Positions 1-4,884 of a stretch of 13,230 nucleotides of DNA are shown here, piece by piece. The translations under genes were made by a program, and so were the position numbers. Origin of the DNA: Oscillospiraceae bacterium. GTDB taxonomy: Bacteria; Bacillota; Clostridia; Oscillospirales; Ruminococcaceae. The stretch covers positions 1 to 13,230 of the forward strand of contig JAISLG010000062.1 of the NCBI GenBank assembly GCA_031260615.1, given 5' to 3'. Numbering within the stretch: position 1 is the stretch's first letter; every line of letters starts with the position of its first letter. The notes under the pieces were generated by a model. It did not search any database. It was not told the origin of the DNA and worked only from the letters and a program-made list of their open reading frames with translations.

Positions 1-637
1 CAAAGTACCGCGTATTTTTTCCGACACGGATAATCTCGGCGGTTGCCGCACCCGACACAATGATACTCCCGGCGTACAGGGTATAATCCGAGCGTTGCGC
101 GTTCGCGGCGAATTTAACCTTCTTTTCGCGGACAGCCTCGCCGCCGAGTATTACCTCATCTGTTGACAGGGAGTTGCAAGCGACAATCTCGCAATCGGCG
201 GGCACGACATCACCCGTTTCGAGCATAATCACATCGCCTAAGACGAGTTTGGTAATATCGGTTTTGGTTTGTTCCCCCGACCGCATAACAGTAACGGTTA
301 TATTTTTAAGCCGCGCCGTCCGCGCATCGGTTTCATCGAATATGGGTATGAGGACATTACGCCCCTTGTATTTTCCGATATAGTCTGCTCGTGTAATATA
401 AAACGCGGTGTATGCGGCGGAGATAATGGCGGCGGCAACCCCGAACGTGCGTAACCACCCGTCCGAGCCTATTATAACGGCGGTGGACAACAAAAACACC
501 GCCCCATAAATTATTATCGGTGCGATTTCGCTAAAATACGGTGTGCGTACTTTGAGGTATTCCGCCGAGCCGCCGCTTTTCAGCCGCCGCTCGGCTTGGG
601 ATTCGCTAATCCCGATTACAGGTAACTTATCATTCAT
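1..637 (-). CDS. P-type cation-transporting ATPase, N-terminal part (truncated by window edge)
   Basis: The first 212 codons of a membrane pump that couples ATP hydrolysis to cation transport. Residues 9-21 (GISESQAERRLKS) resemble the N-terminal cation-ATPase motif. Two hydrophobic stretches, about 36-57 and 64-82, would be M1 and M2. The actuator domain follows: LVLGDVIMLETGDVVPAD at 131-148, then LSTDEVILGGEAV at 157-169 and AGSIIVSG at 189-196. The usual TGE(S) loop reads GGEA here (165-168); the important glutamate is kept but the threonine is glycine. The phosphorylation site (DKTGT) and the transport helices lie beyond the window, so the ion cannot be named; the N-terminal motif suggests a P2- or CtpE-like pump. 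The ATG at 637 begins the open frame and has no SD before it. It is divergent from dus across a 916-bp gap. Confidence 0.88.
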   Translation of the reverse strand, partial: MNDKLPVIGISESQAERRLKSGGSAEYLKVRTPYFSEIAPIIIYGAVFLLSTAVIIGSDGWLRTFGVAAAIISAAYTAFYITRADYIGKYKGRNVLIPIFDETDARTARLKNITVTVMRSGEQTKTDITKLVLGDVIMLETGDVVPADCEIVACNSLSTDEVILGGEAVREKKVKFAANAQRSDYTLYAGSIIVSGAATAEIIRVGKNTRYF

Positions 638-650
638 TTAGTAGTGGCAA

Positions 651-671
651 GTTCAGTAAAGGTTCAGTAAA
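651..671 (-). promoter_or_regulatory. 11-bp-period tandem repeat upstream of the P-type ATPase
   Basis: GTTCAGTAAA occurs at 651-660 and again at 662-671, so the copies are exactly 11 bp apart. On the minus strand this reads TTTACTGAAC twice, 14-34 bp before the ATPase start codon. Direct repeats with 11-bp spacing are the usual layout of OmpR/PhoB-family response-regulator sites. The repeat is seen in the sequence; a regulatory role is inferred from spacing and position. Confidence 0.4.
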
Positions 672-1159
672 AATGTGTCCAGTTTAAGAGTATGACGATA
701 TTTCATTCAATTTTCACACATTCTATATTATTTTTACGCAAATTGCAAGTATAGTATAGGCAACTTAAAAATCTTAGCGGTTTTTCAAACGCCAAAAGTA
801 ATCAAGGATTAGTAATACCGTAACGGATTACCAAACCAATGCAAGGGGGTTACGCGTTTGCCGATGACGGAATGTCACGGGAGTTAAAATAGTGAGGAAA
901 GCCAAACAAAGCAAAAAATATGGAGGTACTGCTTATCGAAACAAAATTAACCCTAACCCGTTAAATGGGTTTACCGATAAAAACATTACAAAAAACCGAA
1001 AATAGTTTTTTTAGGGAAAAGGAAAAACACCGTAACAAATTTTTTGCGTAAAGGGGGAACAAAGCCTATCGAACCAACGTATTACACTACAAAAACAGGA
1101 ACCTAAGTATTACTAAAACCGAAAAGGGAAAAACAAGCATATCATATAAGGGAAAAATA

Positions 1160-1184
1160 GTTACCAAATAGTTACCAGTTACCA
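1160..1184 (+). repeat. Three direct copies of GTTACCA
   Basis: GTTACCA occurs at 1160-1166, 1171-1177 and 1178-1184; the last two abut. It could be a protein-binding cluster or simply part of the low-complexity character of the region. No function can be assigned. Confidence 0.45.
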
Positions 1185-1187
1185 AGC

Positions 1188-1212
1188 CTTGCCGTATCGG
1201 AAAAGCGGCAAG
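1188..1212. other. 7-bp inverted repeat (possible RNA hairpin)
   Basis: CTTGCCG at 1188-1194 is complementary to CGGCAAG at 1206-1212 across an 11-nt loop. It is GC-rich in an otherwise AT-rich stretch, which makes it stand out. There is no clear U-run after it on either strand, so it is not called a terminator. Confidence 0.4.
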
Positions 1213-1276
1213 CAAAAATTCTAACACACTAAGCGAATCTATATTAAGAAAGGGGGAATATTATATAGCAACATAG

Positions 1277-1338
1277 ACCAACACCAACACCAACACCAAC
1301 ACCAACACCAAAAACCAACACCAACACCAAAAACCAAC
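1277..1338 (+). repeat. (ACCAAC)n low-complexity array
   Basis: Five perfect ACCAAC units run from 1277 to 1306, then ACCAAAA, two more ACCAAC, ACCAAAA and a last ACCAAC. A 19-bp higher-order unit (two ACCAAC plus one ACCAAAA) is present twice, at 1295-1313 and 1314-1332. The minus strand reads GG-TGTT-GG repeatedly, which could fold as a two-layer G-quadruplex. The plus strand, if transcribed, would be an unstructured A/C-rich RNA. There is no spacer diversity, so this is not a CRISPR array. Confidence 0.85.
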
Positions 1339-1382
1339 AGCCAAAAATAAAAAAAATAAACCATAACAACCTTAAAAATAAT

Positions 1383-1426
1383 TTACCGTATATCGAGGGA
1401 ACGAAACACGGTAAGGATAATCCCTC
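1383..1426 (+). other. Possible H-type RNA pseudoknot
   Basis: TTACCGT (1383-1389) is complementary to ACGGTAA (1408-1414). GAGGGA (1395-1400), in the loop of that stem, is complementary to TCCCTC (1421-1426) downstream. The interleaving of a 7-bp and a 6-bp stem is the topology of an H-type pseudoknot. It would only matter if the region is transcribed, which is not shown. Chance pairing is quite possible. Confidence 0.3.
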
Positions 1427-1452
1427 ATAATAAAGATATAGGGTAAATTACG

Positions 1453-1484
1453 CGGCGGCAATACTGAACGAAGTATTGCCGCCG
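1453..1484. terminator. Perfect 12-bp hairpin, terminator-like but without U-run
   Basis: CGGCGGCAATAC (1453-1464) and GTATTGCCGCCG (1473-1484) are perfect inverted copies around the loop TGAACGAA. The stem is very stable and GC-rich at its base. No T-run follows on either strand, so it is not a textbook intrinsic terminator. It lies 35 bp before the dus promoter and may insulate that promoter, end an upstream RNA, or be a processing signal. Confidence 0.4.
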
Positions 1485-1518
1485 TCATCAATTTGTATGG
1501 GGAAAACAATGTATATAT

Positions 1519-1546
1519 TTGACAGTGCGTAAAGTTTATATATAAT
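1519..1546 (+). promoter_or_regulatory. Near-consensus housekeeping promoter for the dus-mltG cluster
   Basis: A perfect -35 TTGACA (1519-1524) is followed after 16 bp by a perfect -10 TATAAT (1541-1546). Transcription would begin about 7 bp further on, near 1553, which is essentially at the ATG (1554) of the next gene. This is the strongest promoter match in the window. Confidence 0.8.
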
Positions 1547-1553
1547 ATAGTGT

Positions 1554-2498
1554 ATGTCACTGTGTTTTGAAGGAGCGGTATTTTTGGCTCCAATGGCGGG
1601 GTATACCGACTATGCGTTCCGCTCGCTGTGCGCCGAGTACGCGTGTACGGATAATTCGCCTGTTTCGCCGCGCTTTTTCACGGTCACGGAAATGGTGAGC
1701 GTGAAAGCAATGTATTATAAAGACCTGAAAACGTACGCGCTCCTCAAACCGAATACGGGCAGTATATGCGGGGCGCAGTTGTTCGGGAATGAAGCGGATT
1801 GCTTTGCCGCCGCCGCCGAAACAGTATCGGATATGGGATTCGGGTTTATTGATATAAATGCCGGTTGCCCGATGCCAAAGATATACAATAACGGGTCGGG
1901 TTCGGCTTTGCTTAATACGCCTAAGTTGCTCGGCAAAATTGTATCCGCGACTGTTAAGGCAAGCGAGATACCCGTCACCGTAAAAATGCGCGTGTCAGAA
2001 AACGATAGTATATCAACAGAGGATATTGCGCGTATCTGTGAGTACAACGGGGCGGCGGCGGTTACAATACACGCGCGGACACGCGCACAGTATTACAGCG
2101 GTGTCGCCGACCGTGACGTTATAAAACGCGTTGTGGAAGCCGTGGCAATACCCGTAATCGGCAACGGCGACATTGCTTCCATCGACAACGCTCGCATAGT
2201 GCGTGAATACACGGGTTGCAACGGGGTAATGCTCGGTAGAGCCGCACTCGGTAATCCGTTCGTGTTTTCGGGTACAGTACCCACGTTTGCGGATATAATA
2301 ACCGCCGTCAAACGACACACTGACCTTGCCGTCGCCGATAAGGGCGAACGAGTATTCCGCGAACTCCGCGCACACTACGCGCATTATTTTAAGGGATTCA
2401 CGGGCGCGGCGGAGTTGCGGAAATTAGCAGTATCCGTGGCGGATTATGACGGATTTAACGCACTGCTCGACACGGCGTTGTCGAGGTATGGAAACTAA
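1554..2498 (+). CDS. dusB: tRNA-dihydrouridine synthase (DusB-like)
   Basis: This FMN enzyme reduces specific uridines in tRNA to dihydrouridine using NAD(P)H. The 314-residue length is normal for the family. The TIM-barrel begins with FLAPMAGYTDYAFR (10-23). FIDINAGCPMPKIYNNGSG (98-116) carries the catalytic cysteine C105 and K109. VKMR (143-146) and IHARTR (172-177) follow, then the phosphate-binding GNGD (203-206) and LGRA (227-230) segments. The C-terminal third is the helical tRNA-binding domain. The ATG at 1554 lies where transcription should begin, implying a leaderless mRNA. An alternative TTG at 1584 sits 8 nt after AAGGAG (1570-1575), but using it would remove the first barrel strand, so 1554 is preferred. 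Assignment to DusB rather than another Dus branch is by general resemblance only. It heads the 1554-6789 cluster. Confidence 0.93.
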   Translation: MSLCFEGAVFLAPMAGYTDYAFRSLCAEYACTDNSPVSPRFFTVTEMVSVKAMYYKDLKTYALLKPNTGSICGAQLFGNEADCFAAAAETVSDMGFGFIDINAGCPMPKIYNNGSGSALLNTPKLLGKIVSATVKASEIPVTVKMRVSENDSISTEDIARICEYNGAAAVTIHARTRAQYYSGVADRDVIKRVVEAVAIPVIGNGDIASIDNARIVREYTGCNGVMLGRAALGNPFVFSGTVPTFADIITAVKRHTDLAVADKGERVFRELRAHYAHYFKGFTGAAELRKLAVSVADYDGFNALLDTALSRYGN

Positions 2499-2500
2499 TT

Positions 2501-2518
2501 TGCGGCAATTGCGGCAAT
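2501..2518 (+). repeat. Tandem 9-nt duplication TGCGGCAAT
   Basis: TGCGGCAAT occurs at 2501-2509 and 2510-2518, just after the dus stop codon. It looks like a small slippage duplication in the 47-bp gap. No role is evident. Confidence 0.5.
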
Positions 2519-2545
2519 GAGGCAAGTATAACCAAATAAAATTTA

Positions 2546-3385
2546 ATGAAAAAAATATTCCTGATATTATGTTGTATATTGTTTGTCCTCACGGGCTGTG
2601 AGCAAACGGACGTAATCGGTATAACAGACGATTCAAGCACGTCCGACACCCCCGATATATTCGGCACGTCCGAAACGGACGACCTCGAACCGAAATATAT
2701 TGCGGCGGTTGTCCTATCCCCGTTCCTCGCGGAAATAACCGCGGAACTCGGATACGGCGCGTCCGTAATAGGGCGCGGAACGTATGTGACATATCCGCCG
2801 ATAGTCGCCGACTTACCCGAATATGGGAGTGCCGTCGCGCCGAATATATCCGCGATTATCGGGAGCGGAGCAAATACGCTGATTACGTCGGTTGAGCCGT
2901 CGTCGCAGGACAGGATTGCGCTTGGCAAGGCAGGGATAACCTTGCAGTTTATTCCCTATCCGCGCGCAGTGTCGGACTTCGAGAACGCGTATATCACTAC
3001 CGCAACCGTATTCGACCACCACGACATTGCAAAGGCGAATGCCGAACGCATATTCAAGCCGATAAAGGACATACTCGCGAACACGGGGGCAACGAATATC
3101 GGTTCGTTTATATACATCGCGGAAAATGGGAAATGCGCGGGCGCGGACACGTTTGAACACGCGGTGTTGTCGTCTTTCGGGGATAATATATTTGAGGACA
3201 AAAAGGGATACGACACCGACCCCGCATTTGACGGTGGGCTGAGTACGGTTATAATGGCATTGCCCGAGGCGGAGCGTGACGAGTTAAAGAAAAGCATACC
3301 CGACAATGTACGAGTGATAGTCGCCGACCCGACATTATTTATATCCCCGTCGGAGCGGCTTGCGGAATTTTTGAAAAGGTTATAA
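2546..3385 (+). CDS. Solute-binding lipoprotein of the BtuF/FecB (helical backbone) type
   Basis: Likely a membrane-anchored substrate-binding protein of an ABC importer for cobalamin, haem or an iron chelate. The N-terminus is a lipoprotein signal: MKK, a hydrophobic core, and the lipobox LTGC with the acylated cysteine at 18. A Ser/Thr/Asp-rich linker (about 19-45) leads to a class III binding fold. The core has LSPFLAEITAELG near residue 57, then a glycine-aspartate-proline pattern (PPIVADLPEYGS) like the DyPPeakklPkvG segment of BtuF homologues, and NISAIIGSGANTLI where the family has nlEaIlalkPDlVi. The 279-residue length fits. No permease or ATPase partner is in the window, so the ligand is unknown. 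No SD precedes the ATG; the frame opens with a clean signal peptide, which supports this start. Confidence 0.8.
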   Translation: MKKIFLILCCILFVLTGCEQTDVIGITDDSSTSDTPDIFGTSETDDLEPKYIAAVVLSPFLAEITAELGYGASVIGRGTYVTYPPIVADLPEYGSAVAPNISAIIGSGANTLITSVEPSSQDRIALGKAGITLQFIPYPRAVSDFENAYITTATVFDHHDIAKANAERIFKPIKDILANTGATNIGSFIYIAENGKCAGADTFEHAVLSSFGDNIFEDKKGYDTDPAFDGGLSTVIMALPEAERDELKKSIPDNVRVIVADPTLFISPSERLAEFLKRL

Positions 3386-3389
3386 TCTA

Positions 3390-3851
3390 ATGAAAGACAA
3401 TACACCGATAAAGAAGATAGCGGACAACCGCGCGGCGTACCACAATTATTTTGTGGAGGAGAAATACGAGGCGGGTATTGAATTGCTGGGCAACGAAGTG
3501 AAGTCATTACGCGCGGCGAAGATGAACTTCAAAGACAGTTGGGTACAGATTGAAAATGGGGAAGCGTTCGTGGTGGCAATGCACATATCGCCGTATGACA
3601 AGGGTAATATCTGGGCACCCGACCCATTACGCCGCCGCCGATTACTACTCCACAAACGGGAAATAATCAAACTGCAATCGGAGGTATCACGCGCAGGCAA
3701 GACATTGATACCGCTATCACTGTACTTCAAGCACGGCAAGGTAAAGATGTCGGTTGGCATTTGCAAGGGCAAGGATTTACACGATAAACGGCGTAGCGCG
3801 GCTGAGAAGGACATCAAGCGTGAAATCGACAGGGCAATGAAAACCCGCTAA
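3390..3851 (+). CDS. smpB: SsrA-binding protein SmpB
   Basis: SmpB binds the tRNA-like domain of tmRNA and delivers it to stalled ribosomes for trans-translation. The 153-residue protein aligns along its length with the family: [29 protein letters not shown] (residues 13-41), the [10 protein letters not shown] segment, [15 protein letters not shown], and the C-terminal DKR...[12 protein letters not shown] tail that occupies the mRNA channel in the decoding site. It starts 4 bp after the lipoprotein stop. A weak AAAAGG (3374-3379) lies 10 nt before the ATG. The tmRNA gene ssrA, often a neighbour, was not found here. Confidence 0.96.
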   Translation: MKDNTPIKKIADNRAAYHNYFVEEKYEAGIELLGNEVKSLRAAKMNFKDSWVQIENGEAFVVAMHISPYDKGNIWAPDPLRRRRLLLHKREIIKLQSEVSRAGKTLIPLSLYFKHGKVKMSVGICKGKDLHDKRRSAAEKDIKREIDRAMKTR

Positions 3852-3874
3852 CAGGCAACCTAATATTAAAAATC

Positions 3875-3889
3875 GGGTGCATTACACCC
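3875..3889. other. Short inverted repeat between smpB and leuD
   Basis: GGGTG (3875-3879) pairs with CACCC (3885-3889) across a 5-nt loop. The T-run needed for a terminator is on the minus strand side only, where no gene needs terminating. It is probably minor, though it could slow transcription between smpB and leuD. Confidence 0.25.
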
Positions 3890-3901
3890 ACAAAAAAAGC
3901 G

Positions 3902-3919
3902 AAGGAAAATAAAAAAACA
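3902..3919 (+). promoter_or_regulatory. Purine/A-rich initiation leader of leuD
   Basis: AAGGAAAATAAAAAA begins at 3902, and the same 15 bases occur at 6888-6902 before the glycosyltransferase start. AAGGA is a plausible SD but sits 13 nt from the leuD ATG, farther than usual. The A-tract may help ribosome loading in a genome where strong SD sites are rare. Confidence 0.45.
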
Positions 3920-4399
3920 ATGGCTAACAAAGTATACAAATACGGGGATAACGTGGACACGGACGTAATAATCCCTGCGCGGTATCTTAACAGTGCTGAC
4001 CCGAAGGAATTGGCGAAGCATTGTATGGAGGACATAGACGCGGACTTTTCGGGTACTGTGCAATCTGAGGATATTATTGTTGGTGGGGCGAATTTTGGTT
4101 CGGGGAGTTCACGCGAACACGCGCCCCTCTCAATTAAAGCTTCGGGTATCAAATGCGTAATCGCAAAGTCGTTCGCGCGGATATTCTACCGCAATTCAAT
4201 TAATATCGGCTTACCCATTATGGAATGTCCCGAGGCGGCGGAAAAAATATCCGCGGGCGACAGCATTGTTGTCAACTTCGACACGGGCGTAATCACAAAC
4301 AATACCAAAAGGGAGTCCTATCAAGCACAGCCATTCCCTATATTTATAAAGAATATAATCGAAAAGGGCGGCTTGCTTAATTCGATAAAGAGTGCATAA
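3920..4399 (+). CDS. leuD: 3-isopropylmalate dehydratase small subunit (LeuD)
   Basis: The small (swivel) subunit of the Fe-S isomerase that converts 2- to 3-isopropylmalate in leucine synthesis. It works only with the large subunit LeuC, which carries the cluster and is absent from the window. The 159 residues match the short, clostridial/archaeal type. [17 protein letters not shown] (7-23) and [15 protein letters not shown] (55-69) are the hallmarks, the latter with the substrate-contacting serine/arginine loop. [18 protein letters not shown] (82-99) completes the fold. The related homoaconitase and citraconate enzymes share these motifs, so substrate choice is not certain. hisE follows after only 2 bp. 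Confidence 0.92.
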   Translation: MANKVYKYGDNVDTDVIIPARYLNSADPKELAKHCMEDIDADFSGTVQSEDIIVGGANFGSGSSREHAPLSIKASGIKCVIAKSFARIFYRNSINIGLPIMECPEAAEKISAGDSIVVNFDTGVITNNTKRESYQAQPFPIFIKNIIEKGGLLNSIKSA

Positions 4400-4401
4400 T
4401 T

Positions 4402-4737
4402 ATGAATGTATATGAAGAACTTTACGACACGATATTATCGCGACGGAGCGATAATGCCGAGGGGTCGTACACCAAATATTTATTTGACAAAGGGTTGGAC
4501 AAGATATTAAAAAAGGTCGGCGAGGAATGCTCGGAAACTATAATCGCGGCGAAAAACTCCGAGCACGGCGCGGATAACACCGAACTGAAAAACGAAATTG
4601 CCGACCTCCTCTACCACCTATTTGTCCTGTGCGCCGAACGCGATTTGCCCCTCACCGAAGTAGAGGACGTCCTCGCCGAACGCGCAAAAAAAACAGGCAA
4701 CCTTAAACAAATGAAAACCGTGGATAAAAACACATAA
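4402..4737 (+). CDS. hisE: Phosphoribosyl-ATP pyrophosphatase (HisE)
   Basis: HisE hydrolyses phosphoribosyl-ATP to phosphoribosyl-AMP, the second step of histidine synthesis. It is a 111-residue, all-helical MazG-like protein. The metal-binding motif is visible as EECSE (41-45, with the ExxE at 42-45) and EIAD (65-68, ExxD), followed by LLYHLFVLCAERDL. It lies 2 bp after leuD with no SD of its own, so it is probably translated by coupling. No HisI or other his gene is present nearby. The stop at 4735-4737 is followed in the same frame by the dockerin-like mini-ORF. Confidence 0.94.
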   Translation: MNVYEELYDTILSRRSDNAEGSYTKYLFDKGLDKILKKVGEECSETIIAAKNSEHGADNTELKNEIADLLYHLFVLCAERDLPLTEVEDVLAERAKKTGNLKQMKTVDKNT

Positions 4738-4746
4738 AACCCTTTT

Positions 4747-4878
4747 TTGACAATAACATTACCACAACATACAGAAACACACCCACACTTTACCCTCGCC
4801 GACCTTGACGGTAACGGCGAAGCGGACATACTTGATGTGTTGTTACTCACGCGTGATATATTAAATAATAAACCTTGA
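4747..4878 (+). CDS. Dockerin-like mini-ORF (single F-hand) between hisE and mltG
   Basis: A 43-codon frame from a TTG at 4747 to TGA at 4876-4878. Its centre, DLDGNGEADILD (codons 19-30), has acidic or Asn residues at the calcium-ligand positions 1, 3, 5, 9 and 12 of a type I dockerin repeat. VLLLTRDIL follows, matching the dockerin helix. A full dockerin has two such repeats; only one is seen. There is no ATG and no SD, so the start is a guess. The frame is the same as hisE, separated by one TAA, and it ends 6 bp before the mltG ATG. It may be a real small protein, a coupling ORF for mltG, a hisE read-through tail, or the leftover end of a lost dockerin protein. Confidence 0.45.
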   Translation: MTITLPQHTETHPHFTLADLDGNGEADILDVLLLTRDILNNKP

Positions 4879-4884
4879 TAAAAA

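Larger units (their letters stand above)
638..1553. other. 916-bp gene-poor intergenic region with repeats and predicted structures
   Basis: No convincing protein-coding frame is visible on either strand between the divergent ATPase and dus genes. From about 890 to 1380 the plus strand is strongly A-rich and T-poor, unlike the coding DNA on either side. It holds the repeats and hairpins listed separately, plus a bulged inverted repeat (GTAATACCG at 812-820 with CGGATTAC at 824-831). A weak plus-strand promoter-like pair, TTTCAT (701-706) and TATATT (724-729) with a 17-bp spacer, could start a transcript through the region. No known RNA family was recognised; tmRNA, RNase P, 6S and SRP RNA were considered and not supported. 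Confidence 0.6.

Noticed and set aside
174..454. Two short plus-strand ORFs at the left end
   Set aside because: They lie opposite the actuator-domain coding sequence of the P-type ATPase, which is clearly the true gene.
920..964. 14-codon ORF (MEVLLIETKLTLTR) beginning within AATATGGAGGTA
   Set aside because: Too short, no upstream SD and no downstream gene for it to act as a leader peptide.
1277..1338. ACCAAC array considered as a CRISPR or attachment site
   Set aside because: Units of 6-7 bp without spacers; no cas genes, integrase or tRNA nearby.
1372..1593. 73-codon minus-strand ORF across the dus promoter
   Set aside because: It overlaps a near-perfect plus-strand promoter and the dus start, has no SD, and its predicted protein has no recognisable features.
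1584..2498. TTG at 1584 as the start of dus
   Set aside because: It has a well-spaced SD but would delete the first barrel strand before APMAG; kept only as an alternative.
3360..3386. TTGCGG and TATAAT promoter-like pair just before smpB
   Set aside because: Spacer of 15 bp and weak -35; the predicted transcript would begin inside the start codon region of smpB, so it is more likely chance.
4747..4775. TTGACA after hisE as a -35 element for mltG
   Set aside because: No acceptable -10 sequence at 15-18 bp spacing; it overlaps the mini-ORF.
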